64,000 nucleotides of DNA from positions 4,398,501 through 4,462,500 of the forward strand of contig NZ_CP088149.1 of the NCBI RefSeq assembly GCF_002845275.2. Reading direction: 5' to 3'. Numbering within the stretch: the first letter of the stretch is position 1; every line of letters begins with the position of its first letter. Made by a program: the position numbers and the translations under genes. Below the pieces are notes generated by a model. That model saw only the letters and a program-made list of their open reading frames with translations. It was not told the DNA's origin and ran no database searches. Source of the stretch: Pseudomonas sp. S06B 330. Lineage in GTDB: Bacteria > Pseudomonadota > Gammaproteobacteria > Pseudomonadales > Pseudomonadaceae. Of the stretch, positions 54,258 through 64,000 are shown piece by piece.

Positions 54258-54327
54258 ATCGCGGGCAAGCCCGCTCCCACACGATCAGCGCTTGCTGATC
54301 CATTGTGGGAGCCTGCCTTGCTGGCGA
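54258..54327. repeat. Inverted REP pair with central hairpin
   Basis: REP units at 54258-54281 and 54304-54327 in opposite orientation, with GATCAGC-GCTT-GCTGATC (54283-54300) between them. They separate the convergent protease and nadA genes and probably terminate both. Confidence 0.7.
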
Positions 54328-54391
54328 GGGTATCGGCTGGGTGCCAGTTGGTGCCGCCTCGTTGGGGCTGTCGAATCACGGAGCCCAGGTA

Positions 54392-55450
54392 TCAGGCATT
54401 ACCGGACAGCTTCATCCGCGCGGCCTGAGTAAAGTCGAGCATACGCTTGAGCGGCTTGATCGCCTGAGGAATCAGCGCAGGCTCCACGAAGATCTCGTTA
54501 CTGCCTTCACGCAGGCACTGCAAGGTGCGCTCCAGGGTATTCATCGCCATCCACGGGCAATGGGCGCAACTGCGGCACGCCGCCCCGTTACCCGCCGTAG
54601 GGGCCTCAATGAACACCTTGTCCGGGCACAACTGCTGCATCTTGTAGAAGATGCCGCGGTCGGTCGCAACGATAAAGGTTTTGTTCGGCAGAGTTTGCGC
54701 AGCGGCAATCAACTGACTGGTGGAACCCACAGCATCGGCCAGATCGATCACCGCCTCCGGCGACTCCGGGTGCACCAGAATCGCGGCATCGGGATACAGC
54801 GCCTTCATATCGGCCAGCTGACGCGACTTGAACTCTTCATGGACGATGCAAGCACCTTCCCACAGCAGCATGTCGGCGCCGGTCTGCTTCTGGATGTAGC
54901 GCCCCAGATGCTGGTCAGGCCCCCAGATGATGGTTTCGCCGTTGTCCATCAGGCTTTCGACGATTTCCAGTGCGCAGCTGGAGGTCACCACCCAGTCGGC
55001 ACGGGCTTTGACCGCCGCCGAGGTGTTGGCGTACACCACTACCGTGCGCTCCGGGTGCTTGTCGCAAAACGCCGAAAACTCTTCTACCGGGCAGCCCAGG
55101 TCAAGCGAACAGGTCGCTTCCAGGGTCGGCATCAGCACGCGCTTTTCCGGGTTGAGGATTTTTGCCGTCTCACCCATGAAGCGCACCCCGGCGACAATCA
55201 CCGTGCTGGCTTCGTGCTGGTTGCCGAAGCGGGCCATTTCCAGTGAGTCGGACACGCAGCCACCGGTTTCCTCGGCCAGCGCCTGGATCACCGGGTCACA
55301 GTAGTAATGGGCAACCAGCACCGCGTTCTGCGCCTTGAGTTCGGCGGCGATGGCGGCACGGTAATCGGCCTCTTGCTCGGCGGTCAGCGGCGTGGGCTGC
55401 TTGGCATCGAGGTGGGCTTGGACCAAAAGGCGTTCGGAAATCTGGGTCAT
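54392..55450 (-). CDS. nadA: Quinolinate synthase A
   Basis: NadA, 352 residues, makes quinolinate from iminoaspartate and dihydroxyacetone phosphate for NAD synthesis. It is a 4Fe-4S enzyme; candidate cluster Cys residues are in [24 protein letters not shown] and [10 protein letters not shown]. The ATG at 55450 ([17 protein letters not shown]) fits the family start; the upstream frame extends without support. Confidence 0.95.
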   Translation of the reverse strand: MTQISERLLVQAHLDAKQPTPLTAEQEADYRAAIAAELKAQNAVLVAHYYCDPVIQALAEETGGCVSDSLEMARFGNQHEASTVIVAGVRFMGETAKILNPEKRVLMPTLEATCSLDLGCPVEEFSAFCDKHPERTVVVYANTSAAVKARADWVVTSSCALEIVESLMDNGETIIWGPDQHLGRYIQKQTGADMLLWEGACIVHEEFKSRQLADMKALYPDAAILVHPESPEAVIDLADAVGSTSQLIAAAQTLPNKTFIVATDRGIFYKMQQLCPDKVFIEAPTAGNGAACRSCAHCPWMAMNTLERTLQCLREGSNEIFVEPALIPQAIKPLKRMLDFTQAARMKLSGNA

Positions 55451-55649
55451 GATCGCTGGACCTGCAGGCGCTTGTGCGCGTAAGTCGAGTGTATCACCGA
55501 GCCCTGGCAAATCGGCTACAGGCTCCGCAGGCAAGGCGCTGAACGGCGTTGCTGGCAGAACCAAAGACCTTCTGCGGCCTCGGGTTTTTATGGGATGCCG
55601 AAGGCTACAGATAATCGGATGAATTCAAAAGGTTTTTTTAGTGAAACCA

Positions 55650-55682
55650 GCCTCGGAGCGACAGGCCTGCCGCCCCGAAGCC
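55650..55682 (-). terminator. Terminator after the DUF945 gene
   Basis: An imperfect hairpin (GCCTCGGAGCGACAGG with CCTGCCGCCCCGAAGC), followed on the minus strand by a run of A and T (CACTAAAAAAACC) some bases later. It sits just past the DUF945 stop. A weak U-tract makes the call tentative. Confidence 0.45.
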
Positions 55683-55687
55683 TACGA

Positions 55688-57187
55688 TCAGCCCTCGCGT
55701 GGGGGCATGCCCCCCAAGTTGGCCATGATCAGGCTGGCAAACTGTTCGACGGTCATTTTCTGGCCATTGAAGTCAACCATGCCATCGGCATAGTGCACGC
55801 TGGCCAGGATGTCGTTGCCTTGCACCGTTGCCATCTGGCTCTGCACGGCCATCATGCCGAGCATTTCCCCGGTCTGGGACGCTTGCTGGGCAAGCACTTG
55901 TTCATCGCTCTGGCCCTGCAGGCGGGCCTGTAAAGTCGCCAGGTCGCCCACCATTGGTTTGGACACCTGCAGCGTACTTTGCACCTGAGTGATCATCTGC
56001 TTGTACAGCTCTGCCGACGGTAGCTCCAGGGAAGATGGCTTGCCCAAATCGACACTTAGCTTGAAATGGCTTTCACCGTTGGCCGTCTTGAACGAAAAGT
56101 CTTCTAGGGCAATCTGCGGCTTCGCAGCCAGCAGTTGCTGGACGTTGGCGTTGACCTGGTTTTTTTCAGACTCGGTCATCGGCAAGGACGGCAACACCTG
56201 ACCTTGCGCTGCTGCTGCCTGGAACTCCGGCAGCCGACTCTGGTACCAAGTCAGCAATGCCTGCATGGCTGGCATGTCAATGTTCTTGATGTTCCAGACC
56301 ATGGCGCTGGAACCTACCGGCTTACCATCAAAACTGATGTCGCCAACTTTGTAGACGATCTTGCCGCCAAACTGATCGCCGTCGGCCCGGGACTCGCTGC
56401 GCTGCTCAAGTTGCTTGAGCAAAAGCACTTTCTGCTCCTCACCCTTGGCCGCACTGAAGTGGTCAAGGACCATGTCGGTGGAGCCGACATAGAAACCGTA
56501 GGGCGTCTTGGTCAAGTTACCGTCGAGGCTGAGGTTCTTGAGCTCGATCTTCAGCGGCCCGATCTCCTTATCAACCAGGTCCAGGCTAAAGCTCGGCGCA
56601 GCGCCACTGAATGTGATCTGCTCGCCATCGCGCGTGCCACTGGCCTGAATCGCCAATCCGGAGAATTTGGTCGTAGCCCCACCCACCTCGGTCACTTGCA
56701 TAGGCGGCATGATCAGCGTGCCGTCCGTCGAGCCGTCATAGCCCAGGCTACTTTGGCCGAACACTGGTGGCACCTCACCGCTGGCGGCAAACCACTCGGC
56801 CGTGAGCGCGTCCTTCTCCAAGGCGTAATTACTGGCTGCCATTACCGGCATGAGTTTCAACGCCTTGACCCGGCTCCAGGGCAACGGGCCGTGTTCGATA
56901 TGATCGACAAACCCCAGCTCGAAACTCTGCGAGGCGTCGGCGCCCTGCAGTTCCGTAACTTTGACCCGGTAATGCGCGGTACTGGAGAACAGGTGTGACT
57001 CCAGCGACGCCAGTTCCAGGGTCACCTTACCGCTTAACCCCGACGATTGCTTGAGCTGCACATTGGCTTGCGCCATGGCCTGCTCAAGCACTTCAGGCAA
57101 TTGCTTGCCGGTGTACCAGGCCCCGGCCGTGCAGACTGCTGCCACGGCAACGACCAGGCCTGAAAGTACACCTACTGACTTCTTCAT
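55688..57187 (-). CDS. DUF945 (YdgA-like) protein
   Basis: A 499-residue protein of the DUF945 family. It has an N-terminal membrane anchor (VGVLSGLVVAVAAVCTAGAW) and a large periplasmic part. Features: WYTGKQLPEVLEQAMAQAN, later VNANVQQLLAAKPQIALED, then the C-terminal VHYADGMVDFNGQKMTVEQF. The function is unknown; YdgA was reported as a dimeric membrane protein. It precedes nadA on the same strand with a 237-base gap. Confidence 0.85.
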   Translation of the reverse strand: MKKSVGVLSGLVVAVAAVCTAGAWYTGKQLPEVLEQAMAQANVQLKQSSGLSGKVTLELASLESHLFSSTAHYRVKVTELQGADASQSFELGFVDHIEHGPLPWSRVKALKLMPVMAASNYALEKDALTAEWFAASGEVPPVFGQSSLGYDGSTDGTLIMPPMQVTEVGGATTKFSGLAIQASGTRDGEQITFSGAAPSFSLDLVDKEIGPLKIELKNLSLDGNLTKTPYGFYVGSTDMVLDHFSAAKGEEQKVLLLKQLEQRSESRADGDQFGGKIVYKVGDISFDGKPVGSSAMVWNIKNIDMPAMQALLTWYQSRLPEFQAAAAQGQVLPSLPMTESEKNQVNANVQQLLAAKPQIALEDFSFKTANGESHFKLSVDLGKPSSLELPSAELYKQMITQVQSTLQVSKPMVGDLATLQARLQGQSDEQVLAQQASQTGEMLGMMAVQSQMATVQGNDILASVHYADGMVDFNGQKMTVEQFASLIMANLGGMPPREG

Positions 57188-57239
57188 GAATTGTTCCGCT
57201 TGTCCATTTGTTGAGGGTTGTTGCTATAAGGCCAGTGGC

Positions 57240-58109
57240 CTATTCGTTGACGTCCATGTACTCACGGGCCCAGACGATGTAGTCGCCAGGCACGGTGTAG
57301 GTATGGGTCAGTTCGGTGGCACTCAGGTCTGAGGCACTGCTGGTGATCCGCCGCTGTTCGCGCAGGCAGTCGTAGGTGGCCTTGATCGCCGCGAAGTAAG
57401 CGCCATGGCCATCCACCGCAATGCGCACGCCCAGTTGCGCCAAGCGTGCATCGTCGTGCAGCTGTGGGTTGCCGTAGGTCACCAGCATCAACGGCACGCT
57501 CAGGTGCGCGGCGATCTGCTCAAGGTGCTCAAAATCGCGGATGCCGACCATGCACAGCGCGTCGGCACCAGCATTCTGATAAGCCACGGTACGGGCGATC
57601 ACTTCTTCGACCGGGATCAGCGCCGCGTTGGTCCGGGCGATGATCGAAAGCTCCGGATCGACCCGTGCCTCCAAGGCTGCGCGAATCTTCCCGACGCCCT
57701 CGGCAATACTGATCAGGTCGGTGGACTTACGCCCGAACTGGGCCGGCAGCAAGGTGTCTTCAATGGTCAACGCGGCAATACCGGCGCGCTCCAGTTCGGT
57801 AACCGTGCGCATCACGTTCAAGGCATTGCCATAACCGTGGTCAGCGTCGGCAATCACCGGCAACTGCGCCACACGGCCAATACGCGTGGCCTGCTCAGCG
57901 AACTCGCTGAGGGTGATCAGGGCAAAATCAGGTGCAGCCAGCACCTGCAGGGAAGCGACCGAACCACCCAGGATACCCACCTCGAACCCCAGATCAGCGG
58001 CGATACGCGCTGACATGGGGTCAAACACGGAGGCCGTGTGGTAACAGGCAGGAGAAGCAAGGAGTTGACGAAACGCGCGACGCAGGTCTTGGTGGGAGGC
58101 TCTTGGCAT
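57240..58109 (-). CDS. Oxaloacetate decarboxylase-like, PEP mutase family
   Basis: A 289-residue isocitrate lyase/PEP mutase-superfamily enzyme close to the Pseudomonas oxaloacetate decarboxylase PA4872 as I remember it. Motifs: [18 protein letters not shown] with metal Asp residues, [15 protein letters not shown], and [19 protein letters not shown]. It may decarboxylate oxaloacetate. It lies downstream of the AraC gene on the same strand. Confidence 0.82.
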   Translation of the reverse strand: MPRASHQDLRRAFRQLLASPACYHTASVFDPMSARIAADLGFEVGILGGSVASLQVLAAPDFALITLSEFAEQATRIGRVAQLPVIADADHGYGNALNVMRTVTELERAGIAALTIEDTLLPAQFGRKSTDLISIAEGVGKIRAALEARVDPELSIIARTNAALIPVEEVIARTVAYQNAGADALCMVGIRDFEHLEQIAAHLSVPLMLVTYGNPQLHDDARLAQLGVRIAVDGHGAYFAAIKATYDCLREQRRITSSASDLSATELTHTYTVPGDYIVWAREYMDVNE

Positions 58110-58201
58110 GGTCTTTCCAATCTATCGACTTCATTTATTGGACAGAACATACCACTGCAGGCCCCCTCGCCGACAGGGTCAGATTGACGGCGCCTGCCCG
58201 C

Positions 58202-59113
58202 TCAAGTGCGCCGCTGTGCGCGTTTGAGGGTTTCGCTGGGCAACTCTTTGAACAGTTGCTGGTAGCTGCTGGAGAACCGCCCCAAGTGCCAGAACGACCA
58301 ATGCATGGCCACTTCGGCGACGGTGCTGTCGTTTGAACGGCAGGCCAGCAGCTCGCGGCGTGCACTGTTCAAGCGGCGCAAACGCAGCCAATGGGCCGGG
58401 GTCATCCCGGTATAGGTTTTGAAGGCTTGCTGCAGTTGGCGCAAGGGCACTTCGGCGACCTGCGCCAGTTCCAGCAGGTTAAGGGTTTCTTCCGGGCAGT
58501 CAGCCGCCCATTGACTGATCCGGCGCATGATCGTGCGTTCTTCGGTGCGCCGCCACAAGGCGCTGCGGTCCAGACAGACACAGGCACTGTCGAGGATGAA
58601 CAGACAATCCTGGAGCAATTGCTCAGCCAATGCCTCACGGCTCGGCGGATCGATCTCTTGCCCCAAGCGCGTCAAGGTGCTGCTCAACCAACTGCTGAAC
58701 AACCCATTTTGCATCGAGTTGAGCGGGGCCATGAACAGCCCTTCCAGGCGCGCAATATCAAGCCCATGACGTTGGACAAACTCAGGGCCGAAAACCACCG
58801 CCACTTCCTGGTAGTTCTCCGGGGTGATCCAGATGTTGCGGCTCTCGCCATTGAGCAGGTACAGGCTGTTGTCGCTACGGTCAAAACAGAACGTCAGGGC
58901 ACCGGACGGCGCATGAAAACTCTGCTCCACCCGCGTGTTCATCGACTCTTCGTAAATCTCCACTCCCTCAAGTTCCAGGCAACGGATCCGCCCGGCGAAA
59001 TGCCCGGGTGACATCTGCTGGTAGTGCACCGCCCAATTGGGTGATGCACGCTCTTGCTCGATTACGGTTGCGGTGCTGAAAGCCTGGACCTGGAACTGAT
59101 TTGGCGCTGTCAT
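58202..59113 (-). CDS. AraC-family regulator
   Basis: A 303-residue AraC-type regulator with an N-terminal sensor part of the EutR-like kind (GRIRCLELEGVEIYEESM) and a C-terminal double helix-turn-helix (LLELAQVAEVPLRQLQQAFK, then VAEVAMHWSFWHLGRFSSS). The ATG at 59113 follows GAGCAGCTC. It is divergent from the gamma-glutamylpolyamine synthetase gene at 59287, so it is the prime candidate to control the polyamine operon. Confidence 0.85.
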   Translation of the reverse strand: MTAPNQFQVQAFSTATVIEQERASPNWAVHYQQMSPGHFAGRIRCLELEGVEIYEESMNTRVEQSFHAPSGALTFCFDRSDNSLYLLNGESRNIWITPENYQEVAVVFGPEFVQRHGLDIARLEGLFMAPLNSMQNGLFSSWLSSTLTRLGQEIDPPSREALAEQLLQDCLFILDSACVCLDRSALWRRTEERTIMRRISQWAADCPEETLNLLELAQVAEVPLRQLQQAFKTYTGMTPAHWLRLRRLNSARRELLACRSNDSTVAEVAMHWSFWHLGRFSSSYQQLFKELPSETLKRAQRRT

Positions 59114-59286
59114 GAGCTGCTCGTTACGCACTCTTTTGGTGCATTTTATTCTGCGAAAAGTGGATAGATGGATACGCAAGCGTCACCCAAGATAGACCGC
59201 AACGCGCTGCAGGGGAAGTCGTCCAGACGGCATACCAGCCTTGATCGCTGGTCCTGGCGCGGAATAAAACCAATAACGAGGTCTTT
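59114..59286. promoter_or_regulatory. Divergent promoter region, AraC and polyamine operon
   Basis: A 173-base intergenic region between divergent starts. It has AT-rich patches on both sides (TTTTATTCTGCGAAAAG; GGAATAAAACC). AraC direct repeats could not be fixed by eye, but this is where they should be. AACGAGGTCTTT carries the ribosome site of the downstream gene. Confidence 0.4.
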
Positions 59287-60645
59287 ATGAATGCCCCTTT
59301 CGATCAGCTGTCTGCGTGGCTGAAAGAACACAAGATTACCGAAGTCGAGTGCGTGGTCAGTGATCTGACCGGTATCGCCCGCGGCAAAATTGCACCCACC
59401 AACAAGTTCCTGCATGAGCGAGGCATGCGCCTGCCGGAAAGTGTGCTGTTGCAAACGGTAACCGGGGATTTTGTCGACGACGACATCTACTACGACCTGC
59501 TCGATCCTGCCGACATTGACATGATCTGCCGCCCAGACTCGGCGGCTGTGTATGTGGTGCCTTGGGCGCTGGAGCCAACTGCCATCGTCATCCACGACAC
59601 CTTCGACAAGCAGGGCAACCCGATTGAACTGTCGCCGCGCAATGTCCTGAAAAAAGTGCTCAAGCTGTATGCCGACAAGGGCTGGCAGCCGATCGTCGCA
59701 CCAGAAATGGAGTTCTACCTGACCCAGCGTTGCGAAGACCCTGACCTACCGCTGCAGGCGCCACTGGGCCGTTCCGGCCGCGCCGAAAGTGGTCGGCAGT
59801 CGTTTTCGATCGATGCTGCCAACGAATTCGATCCGCTGTTTGAAGACGTCTACGACTGGTGCGAAGCCCAGGGCCTGGACCTCGACACGCTGATTCACGA
59901 AGACGGTCCGGCACAGATGGAGATCAACTTCCGTCACGGCGACGCCCTGGACCTGGCCGACCAGATCACCGTATTCAAGCGCACCATGCGCGAGGCAGCG
60001 CTCAAGCACAACGTCACCGCTACCTTTATGGCCAAGCCGGTCGGCGACGAGCCCGGCAGCGCCATGCACCTGCACCAGAGCGTGGTCGACATCGCCACCG
60101 GCAAGCCGATCTTCGTCACCGACGATGGGCAGATGAGTGAGCTGTTCCTGCAACACATCGGCGGCCTGCAGAAGTACATCCCCAAGGTGTTGCCGATGTT
60201 CGCCCCGAACGTCAACTCATTCCGCCGCTTCCTCCCCGATACCTCGGCACCGGTTAACGTCGAGTGGGGCGAAGAGAACCGTACCGTGGGCCTGCGTGTG
60301 CCAACCTCAAGCCCAGACGCCATGCGCGTGGAAAACCGCCTGCCCGGCGCCGACGCCAACCCGTACCTGGCGATTGCCGCGAGCCTGTTGTGCGGTTACC
60401 TGGGTATGGTCGAGAAGATCAACCCCAGCGCCCCGGTCCAAGGCCGGGCCTATGAGCGCCGCAACCTGCGCCTGCCGATCACCATCGAAGACGCCTTGGC
60501 CAACATGGAAGACTGCCCGAGCGTGGAGCAGCACCTGGGCAGCAAGTTTGTCCGTGGCTATGTCGCGGTCAAACGCGCCGAACACGAAAACTTCAAGCGG
60601 GTGATCAGCTCCTGGGAGCGGGAGTTCTTACTGCTCAGCGTCTGA
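59287..60645 (+). CDS. Gamma-glutamylpolyamine synthetase, GS family
   Basis: A 452-residue glutamine-synthetase-fold enzyme of the PuuA/SpuI type. It joins glutamate to putrescine or another polyamine, the first step of the gamma-glutamyl route. Motifs: VVSDLTGIARGKIAPTNKFL at the start, the metal Glu in APEMEFYL, HEDGPAQMEINFRHGDALD, and the ATP region GSAMHLHQSVVD. There is no adenylylation Tyr motif of GlnA. First gene of the operon with the binding protein and oxidase. Confidence 0.9.
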   Translation: MNAPFDQLSAWLKEHKITEVECVVSDLTGIARGKIAPTNKFLHERGMRLPESVLLQTVTGDFVDDDIYYDLLDPADIDMICRPDSAAVYVVPWALEPTAIVIHDTFDKQGNPIELSPRNVLKKVLKLYADKGWQPIVAPEMEFYLTQRCEDPDLPLQAPLGRSGRAESGRQSFSIDAANEFDPLFEDVYDWCEAQGLDLDTLIHEDGPAQMEINFRHGDALDLADQITVFKRTMREAALKHNVTATFMAKPVGDEPGSAMHLHQSVVDIATGKPIFVTDDGQMSELFLQHIGGLQKYIPKVLPMFAPNVNSFRRFLPDTSAPVNVEWGEENRTVGLRVPTSSPDAMRVENRLPGADANPYLAIAASLLCGYLGMVEKINPSAPVQGRAYERRNLRLPITIEDALANMEDCPSVEQHLGSKFVRGYVAVKRAEHENFKRVISSWEREFLLLSV

Positions 60646-60659
60646 GCGCCGTTACGTAA

Positions 60660-61781
<1,122 letters not shown>

Positions 61782-61795
61782 ACCAGGGAGCCTCT

Positions 61796-63091
61796 ATGAA
61801 TCCTGCTGCGCAACATGCCAGCTCCTACTACAAGGCATCGGTAGGCCCGATGCCAGAACACCCGGCCTTGGCAGGCGAACTGAGCGCTGATGTGTGTGTT
61901 ATCGGCGGCGGTTTTACTGGCGTCAACACGGCGATCGAACTGGCCCAGCGCGGGCTCTCGGTCATACTGCTGGAGGGACGACGCATTGGCTGGGGCGCCA
62001 GCGGGCGTAACGGCGGCCAACTGATCCGTGGCATTGGTCACGAGGTTGAAGGCTTTGCCCGCTACGTTGGCCAGGACGGTGTGAAGTACCTGCAACGTGC
62101 CGGCATCGAATCGGTCGAGGTGGTGGCCAACCGCATCCAGGAGCACAGCATTGACTGCGACCTGCGCTGGGGCTTCTGTGAACTGGCCAACACCCCGGCT
62201 CAGTTCGCCGCCTTTCGCGCCGAGCAGGACAGCCTGGCAGCACTGGACTACCGCCACGAAACGCAATTGGTCGGCCCTGAGCAGATGCACCAGGTGGTCG
62301 CCTCTTCGGCTTACGCCGGCGGTTTGATCGATCGCGGCTCGGGCCATCTGCACCCGCTCAACCTGGTGCTGGGCGAGGCCCGCGTGGCGACCTCGCTGGG
62401 CGTACGGATCTTTGAGCACAGCCCAGTGCTGGAGATCAATCACGGCGCTACCGTGCAGGTACGCTGCGCCCAAGGCAGCGTACGCGCCGGCAGCTTGGTG
62501 CTGGCCTGCAACGCGCACCTGGATGAACTGGAACCCCGCCTGAGCGGCAAGGTGTTGCCCGCCGGCAGCTACATCATTGCTACTGAACCGCTGTCAGCGG
62601 CCCAAGCCAGTGAACTGATCCCACAGAACCTGGCGCTGTGCGACCAGAAAGTCGGCCTCGACTACTACCGCCTCAGCGCCGACCGGCGCCTGTTGTTTGG
62701 CGGCGCGTGCCACTACTCCGGCCGCGACCCCCTGGACATCGCCGCCTACATGCGTCCGAAGATGCTCAAGGTATTCCCGCAACTGGCCAACACCCGCATT
62801 GAGTTTCAGTGGGGGGGCAAGATCGGCATCACAGCCAATCGCTTTCCCCAGGTCGGTCGCCTGTCACAGCACCCGAATGTGTACTACGCCCAAGGCTATT
62901 CAGGCCATGGCCTGAATGTCACCCACTGGACCGCCCGGTTACTTGCTGAAGCAATCGATGTCGGCCACAGCCAGGGCATGGATGTGTTCAGTGCCGTGCC
63001 GCACATGACCTTCCCGGGCGGCAAGGCGCTGCGTTCCCCCCTGCTGGCATTGGGAATGTTGTGGTACCGCTTGCGCGAAGTGCTGGGTTAA
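61796..63091 (+). CDS. FAD-dependent amine oxidase, PuuB-like
   Basis: A 431-residue DAO-family oxidase resembling gamma-glutamylputrescine oxidase. FAD motif: VCVIGGGFTGVNTAIELAQ; then RRIGWGASGRNGGQLIRG and the C-terminal FAD contact YYAQGYSGHGLNVTHW. It would oxidise the gamma-glutamylated polyamine made by the GS-type enzyme. The ATG at 61796 is preferred because GGGAGCCTCT lies before it; an ATG six codons earlier has none. Confidence 0.9.
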   Translation: MNPAAQHASSYYKASVGPMPEHPALAGELSADVCVIGGGFTGVNTAIELAQRGLSVILLEGRRIGWGASGRNGGQLIRGIGHEVEGFARYVGQDGVKYLQRAGIESVEVVANRIQEHSIDCDLRWGFCELANTPAQFAAFRAEQDSLAALDYRHETQLVGPEQMHQVVASSAYAGGLIDRGSGHLHPLNLVLGEARVATSLGVRIFEHSPVLEINHGATVQVRCAQGSVRAGSLVLACNAHLDELEPRLSGKVLPAGSYIIATEPLSAAQASELIPQNLALCDQKVGLDYYRLSADRRLLFGGACHYSGRDPLDIAAYMRPKMLKVFPQLANTRIEFQWGGKIGITANRFPQVGRLSQHPNVYYAQGYSGHGLNVTHWTARLLAEAIDVGHSQGMDVFSAVPHMTFPGGKALRSPLLALGMLWYRLREVLG

Positions 63092-63196
63092 TCGGCACGA
63101 GTATTTACGACGGGCGACTTGCGACAGACGCAATTGCAGCTACTTTCAGCTAAGTCCTTGTTTCAACATATGACTTGCTTCGGAGGGCATCGGAGA

Positions 63197-63607
63197 ATGT
63201 TTGCAGCTCAGCTGTCGCACCGCCCAACCCCTTGGTTTCTTGGCGCTCTGCTGCTGGCCTTGGCAGGTTGCAGCAGTATTGACGCCCGCACCACAGAGTA
63301 CGTCGGTGCGCCTCACGCCGCGCCCAGCAGTGCGGCAAACGTCGAAGTACTGCGCAGCGAGCCAACCCGCGCCCACGACCGCTTGGGCGAGATCGTGGTC
63401 GACGCCAGCGTCGAGCCAGCACCACCGATCACCGAGGTCGAACAGAAACTACGCGAGGAAACTGCGAAGATCGGCGGCGATGCAGTCGTAGTGGTCTACG
63501 ACCGCATCCAACCGGTCTCAGCCTATGTCAGCGGCCCGCTCTGGGACCGCGATATCCAGACCATCGAAGGGCGCAAGCTCAAAGGCATCGTTATCAAGTA
63601 CCAGTAA
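63197..63607 (+). CDS. Predicted lipoprotein, 136 aa
   Basis: A 136-residue lipoprotein: FLGALLLALAGCSSIDA with lipobox LAGC. The mature part has a beta/alpha pattern near VEQKLREETAKIGGDAVVVV, which resembles the YbjQ/DUF4156-like small-domain lipoproteins. GGAGGGCATCGGAGA precedes the ATG at 63197. Function unknown. Confidence 0.72.
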   Translation: MFAAQLSHRPTPWFLGALLLALAGCSSIDARTTEYVGAPHAAPSSAANVEVLRSEPTRAHDRLGEIVVDASVEPAPPITEVEQKLREETAKIGGDAVVVVYDRIQPVSAYVSGPLWDRDIQTIEGRKLKGIVIKYQ

Positions 63608-63694
63608 TGCATCGCCTTCACTGATCGGCCCAACCTGGCTTGAGCTCAACACGTGGGTCCTGCGCCTGCAATACGCCTGGTGAGACCGCGAAGC

Positions 63695-64000
63695 TCAGCC
63701 GGCAGACGGCAACACGGCCAGCGGATCAATCGGCTTGCCGTTCTGGCGAATCTCGAAATACAGCTGCACCCTGTCAGCGTCCAGGGAGCCCGCTTCAGCG
63801 ATTTTCTGCCCCTTGCTGACCGTCTGCCCTTCCTTGACCAGCAACTTGCTGTTGTGGCCGTAGACGCTGGCATGGGACGACCCGTGCTGGAGGATGATCA
63901 GGTTGCCGTATCCGCGGATGTTCACCGCAAAAGCCACCTTGCCACCGAGGCTGGCATATACCGGCTGGCCTTGGGTCGCGGAAATGGTAATGCCCTTGTT
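63695..64000 (-). CDS. NlpD/EnvC-like M23 protein, 3' part
   Basis: The last 101 residues of a murein hydrolase activator-type M23 domain; the 5' part is outside the window. Seen: NIRGYGNLIILQHGSSHAS, VYGHNSKLLVKEGQTVSKGQ, and YFEIRQNGKPIDPLAVLP. The final HxH of active M23 peptidases reads LYFEIR, so zinc ligands are missing, as in NlpD, which activates amidases rather than cutting itself. Confidence 0.82.
   Translation of the reverse strand, partial: NKGITISATQGQPVYASLGGKVAFAVNIRGYGNLIILQHGSSHASVYGHNSKLLVKEGQTVSKGQKIAEAGSLDADRVQLYFEIRQNGKPIDPLAVLPSAG

Overview
The window is a stretch of a Pseudomonas chromosome, most likely from the P. putida/P. fluorescens side of the genus. I base this on high GC, the typical GTGGGAGC-type REP elements between convergent genes, and several recognisable Pseudomonas blocks: aceK; cysK with an AsmA-like protein and a MoxR/VWA pair; rnd-ycgL; and nadA - M48 protease - TusA-like - AI-2E - bcp - gcvR-like / dapA - bamC - MBL hydrolase - purC - tRNA-Ser. 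No database search was possible. Names rest on motifs, length and context.

Layout. 1-11.9 kb: housekeeping genes (CvfB-like RNA-binding protein, a DUF6279 lipoprotein, AceK, two DMT exporters, lipid A hydroxylase LpxO, cysteine synthase CysK, DUF748 protein, MoxR ATPase and VWA partner). 12.0-16.8 kb: a 5-oxoproline (pyroglutamate) utilisation operon, MFS transporter-pxpA-pxpB-pxpC, facing a divergent LysR regulator. 16.8-30.7 kb: mostly conserved small proteins, oligopeptidase B, an SpoU-type RNA methyltransferase, a YcgN/YcgL/RNase D neighbourhood, an apparently inactive M1-like peptidase, a nitroreductase, a 2-hydroxyacid dehydrogenase and the phosphoethanolamine transferase EptA. 30.7-35.5 kb: a PhyH dioxygenase, an amino-acid permease, a LysR regulator and an alanine/glycine:cation symporter.

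35.5-39.1 kb is scarred: a lone small pilin, a fimbrial adhesin whose pilin domain is cut short and continues into unrelated sequence, a fragment of an IS5-type transposase, and a lipoprotein gene behind three 22-bp tandem repeats.

39.13-46.29 kb is an integrated element of about 7.1 kb in the 3' end of tRNA-Ser(CGA). A 28-bp direct repeat marks both ends. It carries a tyrosine integrase and an excisionase-like gene, a lysis cassette (GH19 lysin, Rz with nested Rz1), a decayed Toprim primase, a flavoprotein disulfide reductase plus TetR regulator with an iterated 14-bp operator candidate, and a protein that looks like an HslV/20S-proteasome-type Ntn-hydrolase. No phage head, tail or packaging gene is left, so it reads as a shrunken prophage or satellite with cargo. 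It is the most novel part of the window.

46.3-57.2 kb returns to the core block from tRNA-Ser and purC to nadA and a DUF945 protein. 57.2-63.1 kb holds an oxaloacetate decarboxylase-like enzyme, an AraC regulator, and a divergent polyamine operon (gamma-glutamylpolyamine synthetase, polyamine-binding protein, FAD-dependent amine oxidase). The window ends with a small lipoprotein and the 3' part of an NlpD-like M23 gene.
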